In this document: positions 11,840 through 26,002 of the stretch, one piece after another
How positions within the stretch are numbered: position 1 is the first letter of the stretch
Layout of the letters: every line of letters begins with the position of its first letter
Assembly: GCA_943704425.1 (NCBI GenBank)
Contig: CALSCP010000692.1
Coordinates: forward strand, 1-53,572
DNA from: Ministeria vibrans ATCC 50519
Lineage: Eukaryota > Opisthokonta > Filasterea
Length of the DNA: 53,572 bases
Direction: 5' to 3'
The notes under the pieces: model-generated
What the model was told of the DNA's origin: nothing
Database searches by the model: none
Seen by the model: the letters and a program-made list of their open reading frames with translations, nothing else
Position numbers and translations under genes: made by a program

Positions 11840-13907
11840 CTACCTGTCCACCGGGCTTCAAGAGACGACTGCCCATTCCAAGGAAGCAGTTGTCGGTGAG
11901 GTTGTTGAGGGGCTCTCCCTCCCGGTCGACCACCGTCACGTCCCCGCGCAGAATATACAGCGCAAACGACGCCTTGTGCTCTGCCGAGCCCGTCGACAGT
12001 ATCACCGCCTAAAACATGCAGAGAGATTGATTGGGCGCACTGATCATGACAGGCACCTACACTCACCTCTGCTTCGTATTCATGTGCGACTGTCATGTGA
12101 GCGAGATAGTGCAGGAAGGATGGGGAGCACTTGCGGAAGGGTGGGTAGGCGGAGTAACGCTCCATCAGCACCTCAGGCGATAGTGCGCCCTACATTAAAA
12201 TCCATTTAGGTATTTACCTCTCTCTCCATCTCTCTCTTTGTCTAACCTGATAGCGATCGAGCAGTTCCATGTTCTGCTGACGCCACACAACCTCGCGTTG
12301 GCGAGCCATTGCCATCGTCTGTAAGCGCTCGTCCTCGTGGCTTTCCAGCACCGCCATTAGTGCCTCCCTAATACCATGTCACTCAGCGTCACGCACACGG
12401 CACACATGATTGATTTTAGCGTGTTGTTACCTTTGCAGCTCAAAGAGTGTACAATAGTCGACAGTGGTGAAGTTTGCGCGTCTTTTTGCGCCCAAGAAAA
12501 GGCCGTCAAGGCCAAAGGCCACGCCGTCGCCCAGCTGGGCAAACACGTCGGCATCGTCGTCGCTGATGACGTCCACCTTGCCGCGAATGATGAAGAAGGC
12601 GCTCTCTCCGCTGTCTCCGCGCCGACAAATCTATACGAATTTGTGAGTCACTGTGTCGTGCCCCTCTTGTGTCACCCTTACTTCTGTTCTCGGAGCGTAT
12701 GTGATCGGCTCCGAGGTGCACGCCACGTCCGCCAAAACTCCCTTCTTCCACTTGTGAAACAGCGGTGCCTAACGCATAAAAAGAACCAATTGATCACGCC
12801 TACTCCGACCTGTTTCTACTCTTTCTAGGATTGTCTTGTTTGTGTACAACGAAGCTTTTGCCCTAGCTAGGGGCACTTCCAAAAATAAACAACATGTTTT
12901 TAGTCCTTCTTACTCGAATCAAGGCTGTGTAGGTGCACTCAGAGGCAAGCAGACCTGGCTCAAAGAGGTTGTCAGTGTCGGTGTAGCCTCGTTTGGTGCA
13001 CCATGACAACAGGTCTTTGTTCTGCTCCATCACACAATAGGATTAGCGCGGCAGTCGAACTTCTTGCACACGATACTCTTACATCCAGCTTGAACGGACC
13101 CAGTTCGTGGTGTAAGTCGGACTTTTGCAGGAGAATGAGGTCGCAGGGCGTGAGAGCACGCACCGCACAAATGGCGGGCACGCCAAACACAGCCGACAGC
13201 TCGCCAAAGAAATTGCCCTGGCCCGCCTGAAAGAGCGTGTGCTTGCCGTCGGGGTGGATCATTTCAACGAGGCCGTGCCGAATCACATAGATTCCCGACA
13301 AATTGTCTCCCTTTCGTATGATGTGTTCGTTTGCATGGGCCGACGTCTGTCGCAAACAGCAAACGAGAAAACAAAAAACCCGACAGTATCAGCTCGAAAG
13401 AAGCAAAACTGACAGAAATGAGTCAGCAAGAAGCAGCACTGCCCCCATGCAGGGGTACAGTGCGCTGCCGAGCGACGCTGATGGGCGTGGCAGTCAAGCG
13501 ATTCTTACGTGTGGCGCCGACCCAACCATTCGCAGGAGGATGTCGTAGACCTCGCGCTTTGTTCTGAGCGGCACAAGAAAGTGCAAAGACATGCATGCCT
13601 GCAGCGAGCAAAGAACGGGACAAAACAGCACAAGGTGAGCAAGACTGCAAAAAAGTATCTCTATGGCAACCACCAAAAGCCAAAAAGGGACAACCCCCAT
13701 TAAACAAACAAGAAGAGCCCTGCGAACCTGCGCCATCTGTGGATACGTCAAAGGATGCATCTTGGTGATGTCCGTGTTCATCGACAACACATCGCGCACC
13801 TGCAAACACAGCACGTCAATATGTGGGCAGACTCATCGACGATCAGCGGCGTGTACCTGCGCCTGGTACATGATGTCGGGCACTCTCTTTGATGCTCCAC
13901 AACCCAT
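11563..13907 (-). CDS. Myristoylatable protein with three cyclic-nucleotide-binding domains
   Basis: Twelve exons: 13907-13857, 13799-13728, 13598-13527, 13346-13083, 13021-12914, 12768-12682, 12630-12431, 12367-12247, 12189-12067, 12008-11844, 11738-11673 and 11610-11563; 458 residues. The N-terminus MGCGASKR has Gly2, Cys3 and Ser6, an N-myristoylation plus palmitoylation pattern. CNB1 (FLVPLRTKREVYDILLR ... FFGELSAVFG) and CNB2 (ICRRGDSGESAFFIIRGKVD ... GVAFG) are clear. A third, weaker CNB contains ASFALYILRGDVTVVDREG. In CNB1 the phosphate-binding cassette reads FFGELSAVFGVPAICAVRAL: Glu is kept but the usual RAA Arg is shifted to AVRA. There is no kinase, channel or GEF domain. It resembles a free regulatory half of PKG-like proteins. 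A membrane-tethered cAMP/cGMP sensor is inferred. Confidence 0.82.
11757..11832. repeat. (CA)n(CT)n microsatellite in CNB-gene intron
   Basis: Compound dinucleotide run of CA (with a few TACACA interruptions) followed by CT, inside intron 10 of the CNB gene. On the sense strand it reads GA then GT. Confidence 0.85.
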
Positions 13908-14134
13908 ACTGAGGAGTGACGAAAATGCTCAAAATTTCTGTATTATTTTTTTTCTTTGGAATTTAAGACTTGACAGAATACTCATTCGTAATTGCTCAAT
14001 GGACAAAGCTGCTGGCAGAGTACGTCAAGTCGAGGCACCAATCAATATCCAACCTTCATTCGATCATGCAACTGTTACGTGTCGATCTCATGTCAAACTA
14101 GACTAATTTAAGTCTTTATTCAAACCTTTGGTGT

Positions 14135-15422
14135 TTATTCCTTCTTCTCTTGCTCCTCCAGAATACTGCCGAGGGCGGTGGCAAACGAGTAGACATCAGC
14201 AAAGGTATTGTACAGCGGACAGGGAGCCTAAGCACACATACGAGTAAGTACACAAGACAGAGATCATATATGTATCGTACAACGCGAATGACGTGAGGCT
14301 CACGGACATCACACACAAACCCTCTGCGGTCGAGAATCGCATGGACGGGCCGCACATTGGGCCCAATCTCAATTGACAGCTGACAACCCCTCTACGTGCA
14401 AAACAGACAATCCAGCAATCAGTGCATATGAGTGCGTGTGGCTGTGCATGAAACCTGCGCTGGGTCTGAGGGCGTGATGATGCGGTAACGGCCAGCCACT
14501 TGGGCCAGGAGCAGCGCCTCAAGGTAGCCAGTAAGCAAACGCGACTTGGCGGTGAGAGCAGCCATAGACGTGCGGTCAAAGATGTCGAGGGAGGCGCGCA
14601 AAGAGACCGTCTGCAGCACTGGAGGGTTGCTTAGCTGGTACCGACTGGCATCCGCAATCGCATCAAACTCTAGGGAGAGACAAAGGAGAAAGAAACAAAG
14701 TGATAGAGAGAGAGAGAGAAAGTGATAGAGAGAGAAAGAAATAAAGTGATAGAGAGAGAGGGAGAAAGGAGGGAGAGAGAAAGAAATAAAGTGATAGAGA
14801 GAGAGAGTAAGGAGAAAGAAACAAAGTGATAGAGAGAGAGAAAGTGATAGAGAGAGAAAGGAGGAAAAACAAATTGATAGAGAGAGAGAAAGGAGAAAGA
14901 AACAAAGTGATAGAGAGAGAGAAAGGAGAAAGAAACAAAGTGATAGAGAGAGAGAAAGGAAAAAGAAACAAAGTGGTAGAGAGAGAGAAATGAAAAAGAA
15001 ACAAAGTGATTTTGAGAGAGACAAAAGAGAACGAAACAAAGTGATTGTGTGTGTGTGTAGGAGATAGGGTTTTAGGGTTAAAACAGTGCCTCATTGTGCG
15101 TGTCTTTGCATACCGTTGATCATTTGAAAGCGATTAGTTGGGTTATTGCCCCACCAACCCGCAAACCTAAGAGGACCGATCAGAGTAAGAACGCGCACAC
15201 AACACACATTGAGAGACTGACATGGGAAGGGACTGTGCAAAGTGGTCGCTGTGGAGGAATGCGCCAGCAATGCCCCCAGGCCCACTGTTAAGGTACTTGT
15301 ACGAGCACCATGCGGCAAAGTCAACGCCCCACTCGTGCAGCGACAGCTGTGCATTGCCCACTGCATGTGCTAGGTCAAACCCCACTCGCGCACCCTACAG
15401 CATCATATGAGTGTAAGTGTAA

Positions 15423-15453
<31 letters not shown>

Positions 15454-16508
15454 AATATGTGTCCCTCTCGCTGTCTCTTACCGCGCCCTTGGCTGCTGAC
15501 GTGATTGTCTTCATGTCAAACAACTGTCCGGTGTAGTACTGCACTCCACTGAACATGACCAGTGCCAGTGACTCACGGTGCTCCTCAATCAGTGCCACAA
15601 TGTCCTATCACCCCACTCCAATCAATGCAACTCTCTTGATTTTCTCTCTTACTTCGGTACGCAGGGTCTCTTCGCCCTCGCGTGGCTTTGCCAGAATCAT
15701 TGAGGTGCTTGGGTCCAGCTTGTGAAATCGAATCTGACTCTCAATCGCATACTACTCAAATCATTTCTGAAAAGGGTTCAAACACACAGCGTGTTTCTTA
15801 CGTGGTCCGACGGGAATGCATGTTCCTCAATGATGATCTTGTGGCGCTGCGGCGTTGGCGCGTAGAACGACACAAGCATCAGATGCAGATTGGTCGTGAG
15901 TGAGTTCATAATGACCACTTCGTTGGCACTCGCACCTGAAACAAACCCAACGTGTGTCTCATGTCTCTCCTCCTCCCCTCTCCCAAAACTCACCCACAAC
16001 ACGGCCCATGCTCTCACGGCAAATCTCCCCAATGTCAACCCACGGGCGTGGTCGTCGGCTGTCAAAGTGGCCAATGACACCGCTGCAGAAGAACAACGGT
16101 CAGACGGACAGCCCTCTCACTTCCACATGCGACCCGCTTACAGCTTGCTCCACTTGTCAAGTTCTTCGTTGACCATCGCTGCAGTGCCCCGTGGCTGCAG
16201 ACCCAGCGAGTTCCCGCACAAGTAGACACAGTGGCGTTCTTTGTCGCTGGTGTTTTCCGCTTCTGTCGAACGCAAAGCGCGTTTCAATGGTGCGATGCCA
16301 CACGCCGCGACCGTCTTACCAGGTACATCGGCCGCCTTGGGGATACAGAAGTCCTCGCGGAACGGGGCAAGCGGGTCCTGCTTGTCCAGCAGCGACGCCA
16401 ACGCACAGTCGGTGATCGCCTGCACACAGCGAACAAGAGCTCAGCCGCCATGCCGTTCCATCAAATTCTTACCAGATTGTGCTCACTCGCGATATCACGC
16501 ACACTCAT
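14135..16508 (-). CDS. KYNU: Kynureninase
   Basis: Twelve exons: 16508-16473, 16419-16320, 16262-16142, 16082-15994, 15935-15802, 15751-15653, 15604-15482, 15394-15234, 15166-15114, 14669-14455, 14391-14281, 14227-14135; 444 residues (human 465). This PLP enzyme cleaves L-kynurenine or 3-hydroxykynurenine to (3-hydroxy)anthranilate plus alanine in tryptophan degradation and NAD synthesis. Seen: [91 protein letters not shown], the PLP-lysine region [40 protein letters not shown] and the C-terminal [13 protein letters not shown]. All phases match. Intron 2 (57 bp) lacks stops and is a multiple of three, so retention would stay in frame. Intron 9 holds a minisatellite. It is divergent from the TMEM55-like gene, 112 bp apart. 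Confidence 0.95.
14690..15045. repeat. Minisatellite in kynureninase intron 9
   Basis: About ten degenerate copies of a 30-36-bp purine-rich unit containing AAACAAAGTGATAGAGAGAG followed by AAAGGAGAA. On the sense (minus) strand it is a pyrimidine tract with TATCACTTTGTTTC spacers, and it ends about 20 bp from the acceptor at 14670-14672. Related units occur at 18540-18670, 19206-19240, 38712-38815 and 51411-51460. Confidence 0.85.
15072..15086 (+). other. Telomere-like TTAGGGTTAAAA site
   Basis: TTAGGGTTAAAACAG lies in kynureninase intron 9 and is nearly identical to the two sites in the telobox-Myb gene at 5195 and 5347. A single short match; binding is speculative. Confidence 0.35.
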
Positions 16509-16620
16509 TGGAAAGAAAGAAGAGCAGGAAAAAAGAAAAAAAAAAAAGGAAAGAATAACTAACTCCCGTTTCATAAAAGAATAAAAAAATCCGTTCTTTA
16601 TCCTTTCAAAAAAGTTTAGA
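16509..16620. promoter_or_regulatory. Shared divergent spacer, KYNU / TMEM55-like
   Basis: Only 112 bp, A-rich on the plus strand (AAAGAAAAAAAAAAAAGG), separates the two start codons, so both promoters and 5' leaders must be contained or overlapping here. Confidence 0.5.
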
Positions 16621-17868
16621 ATGTCTGAGAAACAACCGCTACTCGGAACTGGGCAACCGCCGAATGGGGGTGGGGGTGCGAGCGGGGCAGTCGAGCCGTC
16701 AGCGCCCCCTGCGCCGGGCGACTCGGCCGAGCTGGCTGTGGCCGAACTGCCGCCCGCGTACGAAGACGTCTACTCGTACCAGCCGCCCACGCACGATGTT
16801 GTCGTGCCCATCCACTCCACCAGCGGCTACCCACGTAAGGCTCTTTCCCGTCCGTCGACCCCCCTTCCCCTTTTGTCTCCCACACCCGTCCTCCCCCCCC
16901 CCGCCCGCTCCCTCGCGTCGTCCATCCCCCGTCCACGCCGGTGGCTAGTGCAGCGTGGATGTGGCGCGGTCGTCGTGCGCCCTCTGTACTGCTGAACGGG
17001 GCGCTGGTTGTCGTCCAAATTGGTGATTCCCCAATGAGTGTGTCATCCCGCTCCTCTCCTGCGTAGAGATCACGCCGCCCTTCCAAGAAGTCGTAACGGG
17101 CCCCACATACCAAGCGAATGGAGGCCCGCCAGCGCCGGGGGTGCCTGCGGGCGATGTGCTTGCCGTTGCTTGCGAAGGGTGTCAGAAGGTCACAGAGTGC
17201 TTCTCCCTCTCGCCCCGCTGACAGGCTTGACTTAGGTGGTCACTTACCCTCGTGGACGACGCATTGTACGGTGTAGCTGCCAGTACATGACGCCCGTCAT
17301 GGCACCGCCGCCGTCCAAAAAGTATTTTCGCTGTGCCTGTCGTACTCTCTGCACAGTCTCCGTCAACGCCAGTGCCGTGCGCTGTCCCCGCTGCCGCGCC
17401 ACGACCATTATTGGACCGCCTCCACTGGGACAACGGAGAGCACGATGCGGGTAAGAGGGATGGAGAGAGAGAAAGGTGAACTCATATGTCTTTGCAGTGG
17501 ATGCAACACGCTTGTGGTGGCACCTGTGCGACGCTCCGCCGCCGTATGCCCTGTCTGCCGCGTCTCAGTCATATTTGATCCATTGCTTTTTGGTCGACGC
17601 ATGCGACGTTATACTGTTCTCGGTACGACGTTACGTCTTCGTACTTGAAAAATACTGCAGATGGACTCAGCATACACACACATACGTAGGATTTGTTTTG
17701 GTTGCCATTGGGATTGGAGTGACTCTGGGGGTCTCAGCTGGCACGGACGACACGTTTGGGCCGGTGGAAGTGTTGGGAGCAGTCCCCATTGTGCTTGGCG
17801 CTATCTTTTTACTCATTGCGCTCGTCATGTTCTCGCGCAAGAAGAGCGAAGCGATTCCAGAAGCATAA
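16621..17868 (+). CDS. TMEM55/PIP4P-like lysosomal membrane protein
   Basis: Exons 16621-16834, 17067-17188, 17236-17450, 17498-17622 and 17690-17868; 284 residues. The layout matches TMEM55A/B (PIP4P1/2): an N-terminal acidic dileucine-type start (MSEKQPLLG), a Pro-rich segment with PPAYEDV, a Cys-rich region of paired zinc-ribbon knuckles (CEGCQ ... CSCQYMTP ... KKYFRCACRTLC ... CPRCRATTIIGP ... CGGCNTL ... CPVCRVS), then two hydrophobic helices (FVLVAIGIGVTLGV and LGAIFLLIALVMFS). The family lies on late endosomes and lysosomes and was described as PI(4,5)P2 4-phosphatases. The CX5R segment of the human proteins (CKDTSRR) aligns with CTVSVNA here, without the Arg. The phosphatase assignment is therefore not supported in this protein. 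Confidence 0.85.
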
Positions 17869-18040
17869 TCCCTCTCTCTGTTCCCTGTGTGTGTACACTA
17901 CTTACTCTCAATGTTGTATCAGTCCACTTTGATTAAGCATTCTGCTCTGGTATTGCCATTAAGGGAGTGAGACACACATAGACACACGCTCATGCATGTA
18001 CCATTTTTTGTTATTATGACAATAATATTGCTTAATATTG

Positions 18041-20946
<2,906 letters not shown>

Positions 20947-21719
20947 TTCGATCGGCAGTCAACAGAGTCAGCGGCGATGCAGATACACAGGGTGTTTGGT
21001 AGCTGGTTGGAAGGGGCGCGAGTGTGCAGAGGCAAGATGGATTTGGGAGAGAGGGTCGCACGAAGCGAGCAAGGTGAAGGAAAGCGATTGATCATTGAAT
21101 TTTGAAATGAAATTAATCAATCACACGTGAAACACGCCATGTCTCAAGATGACTAGAGAGCAAATTGATCTGACGGAAAGGGATAATCAAAGCCGTGAGT
21201 AGCCGTCACACTATTAACAACGTTTATCAAGAAATGGCATGACTCATTGTTCCGCCCACCTTTGGAAGTAAGCGGGAACGTTCTCATGCTCATACAAAAT
21301 CGACATTTCTCTCTCAATCGCACTCTCGCTCTTTCCCTCTCTCAGCATTGCACTCCGCACACACTCGCTGTACACACCCCTCCAGTTCAACGCCAAGACG
21401 GTACTCGTAAACTCGGACGAGTGTCGAGTGCGCAGGTGAGCAGGCAGATTGCTCGAGTTTGCCTGACTTGAACTTATTTAGTGGTTTTGGTTTATGGGCT
21501 TCTTTCGGGACATTCTCGTCTTGAAGTCTACAGAGTACAGACTACGGCGGAAGTATAGTGCTGCTCTTTGTTTGTATATAGTTTGTTTTGACATTGAGTA
21601 CAGCTCTCGATTCTCTATTTATTTTCTTATTTAGTGAAGATTGAAGAATTTTCCATTTAAGACTTAAGTAGTTATTAGTTAAGTTTTAACTTTCTTTCGT
21701 CTCTTCACTCAGGACCACC
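20947..21719. other. Divergent spacer, possible unassigned exons
   Basis: 773 bp between the start codons of the SVOP-like gene and complexin. It should contain both promoters. Exon-like pieces occur on the plus strand, including a short ORF from ATG 21150 ending at a GTGAGT, and an open segment about 21352-21437 flanked by CTCTCAG and GTGAGC that encodes HSLYTPLQFNAKTVLVNSDE in one frame. I could not join them in phase into a recognisable protein. They may be an unassigned small gene, a remnant or chance. Confidence 0.35.
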
Positions 21720-22435
21720 ATGGACACAATCACCTCCATGGTCATCGGCAACAAGGTCGACTCCATGACCAAGGACCTTGGCTTTGGAGGCAAAGACGAA
21801 GAAGACGATCCGGTAAGCACTCTGCTCCCACTGCCTCTCCCTTTGCTGCAGTACCACGGAAGGCACCCTCCCACCCTCCCTCTCGCCCCCCCCTGTCCCT
21901 GGCGACGACCTGCTTCCACCTGCTTCTTCTGCTGTTCGCGAATCTTTGTCTTCTTTTGTGCTATTGCCGTCCAACCTCTCCTGCCGACGCGTCTCATCCT
22001 CCTCGGTGGCCTACCAATGTGGGTACAGAGGCAGACGACTCTTTTACTCCATCGCACTCTCGTTTTCTGTTGTTTTGTTGTCGTCATCGAACTTTTGTCT
22101 CTCTCCGCTTGCGCAGCACAAGGCGGAGCAGGACACTCTGAAGGGCAAGAAGAAGCGCGAGGCGGAGGTAAGAGGGCTTGCCAAGCCGCGCGCCTTTACT
22201 CACCATGGTGTTGTTGTGCATTGGACAGCAACGCAAGTACGCCGAGCAAGAGGCGGCACGCAAGGCCAAGCACGCCAAGGAGAGGGAATCGCGCGAAATC
22301 GAGCGACAGAAGATCAGAGACAAGTACAATCTGAAAGGGGCTGGGAGACAGCCTGCCAAGAAAGCATCGACCTCGGCGCCCGCTCCTGCTGCTGCTGCTG
22401 CCCCCGCAAAGGACGACAGCTGCTCCGTCATGTAA
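21720..22435 (+). CDS. Complexin with C-terminal CAAX box
   Basis: Exons 21720-21812, 22117-22167 and 22229-22435, phase 0 throughout, 116 residues (animal complexins are 130-160). Complexins clamp and promote SNARE-mediated fusion by laying a central helix across the assembled SNARE bundle. Seen: N-terminus MDTITSMVIGNKVDSMTKDL with GFGGKDEEDDP; accessory-helix region AEQDTLKGKKKREAE; central helix YAEQEAARKAKHAKERESRE then IERQKIRDKYNLKG, matching the animal consensus [27 protein letters not shown]. An Ala/Pro tail ends CSVM, a farnesylation box as in complexin-3/4. Membrane tethering by prenylation is inferred. The stop lies 57 bp from the CCDC93 stop (tail to tail). Confidence 0.88.
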
Positions 22436-22492
22436 CCAATAAAAAAAATGTTCCAAAGGATTGTGCGCAAGAACTGTGTTTCATGTTTCTTT

Positions 22493-23986
22493 TTAATTGG
22501 CTCCAAGAGGGTCAAAGGGGTCGTCGTCGTCGTCGTCAAAAGGACTCTTCTCGGCAAGTGGGTCGTGGGCAGCATCAACTACTTCCGGCTCAGACACCGG
22601 CAGCGCAGGGGTATCTTCTGCTGCCTCCACATGCGGCACCACGGCCTCCTCCTCCTCCACCTCGACCTTCTTCTTCTTGCCCTTACTGCTCTTCGCACTG
22701 CTCTCATGGCTCTCCGCCGTCGTGACTGCCACTGCTGTCTTCCCGCTTTTCTTCTGCGCTCGCAGTGTCGCAGTCAGTTCCTCATTCCGGCGACATTCCT
22801 AAACATCCCACAAAACCAAGTTAATCTTATCTCTCAGTTTATGAGGGGGAGGGGGTACCTCTTGGAAGTCACGGACAGTCTTGTAGTACTCGCGTTGCTT
22901 GTCTACCAGAGCCAAATAGGTCGCATTGAGCGAATCCCGACGTGTCTTCTCAGTGCCCTGTCGTGTCTCAACCTACTCCAAACATACACCGCGTGAGACC
23001 ACACAAAACGTGTGTGTGTATGAGTACCTTCTCAAGGTTTCCGCGCACACCCGCCACAATCTGCTCAAACTGGCGCATAAATGTATCGCGATTGGCATTT
23101 GACGACATGGCCCGTCCAAAGTTGTCGTGGATCGAACTCAACAGCTCTATACACACACACACACACAATCACACACACACATTGGGGCGTTAGGCTACAG
23201 ACGCGCCCACTACCTGGCTACATTGTACCTTGTTCCTTCTCCATGTACCGCTTTGAGTCGTCCAATGTGTTGTAGAACGTGTAGTACTGTTTTGTCTCAC
23301 TCAATTTCGAGGCAATCTATGCAACACACACACTCACATTTTCAATCTCTTTCTCTCTTACGATACACGCCCTTACCTGATTGTACAGCTCCACAAAGCG
23401 CTTCTGGTACTGTGCCAGTTCTGCGCGCGAAGGAATCTCATCAATGTGGCGCTGCACAAGCACAATCTCGCGCAACTTGCGCCCCAGCAGCACACGGATC
23501 TTCTGCAACTTCTCCTGGTCCTTCTCGTACTGCCGTTGAATCATGAGAATGCGCGCCTGTTCGTCTCCTTCGCCCGTCAGTGCGTCGGAGCGCATCTTGT
23601 CAATCTCTCCTTCTAGACGCGCCTTCTCCTCGACACACGACCGCTTGAATTGCCCTTCGCTTTCCTTCAGCGACTCGTTCATCGCAATCAGACTCTTGAG
23701 CTTGCTGATAATCGCGCGGTTCTCTTCCGTCTCCAGCGCATCAAACTTGGCCATTTCGCGATCAATGCGTCCGTTGTAGTTGAGGGCCTTGCGCAGCTTC
23801 TCCTGCGCCGCCTCAAACTCCGCCATGACACTCGCATGGGCCTCGCTCACGGCCGTCAGTCGCTTCTCACCCTTGCCCACCTGCTTTTCCAGCGACGCCA
23901 CTGCCCGCTTGTGCGCAGACGCACCCGACGTGTCCGCAGTCTCAAGCTCACCTGATGGAAACAAAAGTGAGTAAAAACATGCGAGA

Positions 23987-24024
<38 letters not shown>

Positions 24025-25447
24025 CACACACACATGACAAGAAAATGAAACACCACCAACAAGTCGCACAACAGCAACAACAATGACAACGCCAACAACA
24101 CCACACAAACATCACCATCCACAACAACAACTACCAACAATCACACCTTGGAGGGCCTTGTAGCGGCTCATCATCTCACGGATGGCATCGCCCTGCACAC
24201 CCACAGCACTGCGCCAATTGTCACCCAGCGAATCACCCTCTTCCGTCTGCGCCAGTCCCCCCATGAGTGCCTGGATGCGCTCGGCCTCGGCCAGAGCCTC
24301 TGCGCTCTCCTTGTTGGCATCTTCGTCTCCTTCCGCCCCCTTCTTCTTCTTCTTCTTCTTGCTTCCACCATCGTTGTTGTCGTCCCGCCCAATGCGGTAC
24401 CGGTGGCCATACTCGAGCAGCGTTGTCTGCACGCGCGTCGCCTCGTCGCCCTTGTTGCGGGCCGCCCGTGTCACGTTCGACGTGGGCTGCCGGAATCGAC
24501 GCTCCGCCTTGTATGAAGACTAAATGCGCGTGTAAGTATCAACGCGCAAATCACAACCTCCCTTTACCTTGACGGTGGACACGGCCGACATGGCCGATGG
24601 TTTGCGCGTGTCAAACTCAATGTCCTGTGGCAACTGGCGGTGCTTGTTGAACTGCGATTCGCTGTACTTGCGAATGTAGTCGCCCATCTCGGCTCGCGTC
24701 TCAATGACACGCTTGACAAGCCACTGGATCACAGGGAAAATGTGAATGTAATCCAAACCTTGGATCTGATGGGGCTCAATGCGGTGCGGGCACTTCATGC
24801 GAGGCAGCGCAGCGACAATCTTCTCAGTCAGCGCACTGGAGGAAGCGAAACAGAGAAAGAGAGAAACAATCAAGTGAGACACTGGATTCATATATATATA
24901 TAATAATAATAATAATAATAAATTATATAATTATTATGATTATTATAATAATATTATTAGTATTATAGACAAAGGGAAAGAAGAGAAAAACAAACGTACA
25001 TCTTTTGACCGATGGTAGAGTTCTCTTGGAAGAGCAGGTCGACGTCGAGGTCGACCTGGGACATGGTGATGGACCAGGACATGCCCCCCACGACCTGCAC
25101 GCGGCAAACGCCAAGGAGGGGGCGGAGAGAGTGAGCAAAGACGACGACGCTTCGCATTGCTGCGTCTCCCTCACCTTGTCAAACGGCTCCAAGCCATTGA
25201 TGCGCGCACGGAAGTAGCCCGCGACAAGGAGCAGCTCAATGATTTCGTTGTATTTGACTTCTTGCTCGGAATCAGCACGCACCTGGCGACGACAGAGGCG
25301 CTGATGAGCCCAGAGAAAAGAGAAAAAAAAAAAAAAAAAAAAAAAACTTTGTCTCACATCAAATTCACGCTCTTTTCCGTCCGCATCAACGTCACGCTTG
25401 ATCTTGCCCTTCGCGGGCTTCAACTTGACACCGGCAAACACAGACAT
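22493..25447 (-). CDS. CCDC93: CCDC93, CCC-complex subunit
   Basis: Ten exons: 25447-25358, 25282-25175, 25094-25000, 24835-24568, 24519-24147, 23951-23377, 23316-23229, 23146-23028, 22972-22859, 22798-22493; about 711 residues (human 631). CCDC93 with CCDC22 and COMMD proteins forms the CCC complex that works with Retriever and WASH in endosomal recycling. Matches: [40 protein letters not shown] then [63 protein letters not shown], and the coiled-coil half with [20 protein letters not shown] and [16 protein letters not shown]. The extra length is a charged C-terminal tail ending DPFDPLGAN. Intron 1 contains a 25-base poly-A on the plus strand; intron 5 is (GT)n on the sense strand. Confidence 0.95.
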
Positions 25448-26002
25448 TTGCAATTTTTTTGTTGTTGATTAGTGACTGGCGATTTTTTTCAATGATCATT
25501 CAAACGAGTTCGACTGTTAATTTGATTAATAATCTCTAATCTCACTATTCTCTCTCTGTCGCGCTCTACCGGCCAAGTATGCTACACTTTGTCCACACTA
25601 CCATCGCTTAAGAACCGTTGCGCGCCCTCTCATTCCCTCTATTTATTTTTCTTTGACGTGAATCATGATCATTGCCAAAACCCCTTCTTTAACGGGTCCT
25701 CGTCCGTCTCCTGTCAGCCCTACACGCACCACAGCACGCAATATGCCCACTGCCGGCCACGAGACGTGTTTACTGTTCCCTGGAGAGTCAGGGGGCGTTT
25801 CAGAACGTTCGTCTCTCTGTCGCGTCTTCTTTCGCTCCTCCTCCTGGCCCTGCGCCGCCTCTCAACGCTGCTGCACCCCTCCCCGCAACATACCCCACGT
25901 GATAGTCAATGCAGCGGCGTGGCTTTTGCCTGCGCCATTGAGACGAGAAGGCGAAAAAGTCACTAAGAGCGTTTTTTTTTTCTCTTCTTTTTCACACAAG
26001 AC
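25448..26002. promoter_or_regulatory. Divergent spacer CCDC93 / SPT6
   Basis: 555 bp between two start codons, presumably holding both promoters and leaders. An ORF from 25665 to 26006 (about 113 codons, Ser/Pro/Arg-rich start MIIAKTPSLTGPRPSP) is open but resembles nothing I know and overlaps the SPT6 ATG. It may be leader sequence or chance. Confidence 0.4.

Noticed and set aside
14690-15045. Regular repeat array that could be mistaken for a CRISPR-like array
   Set aside because: Units are degenerate, purine-rich and without unique spacers, located in a eukaryotic intron; it is a minisatellite.
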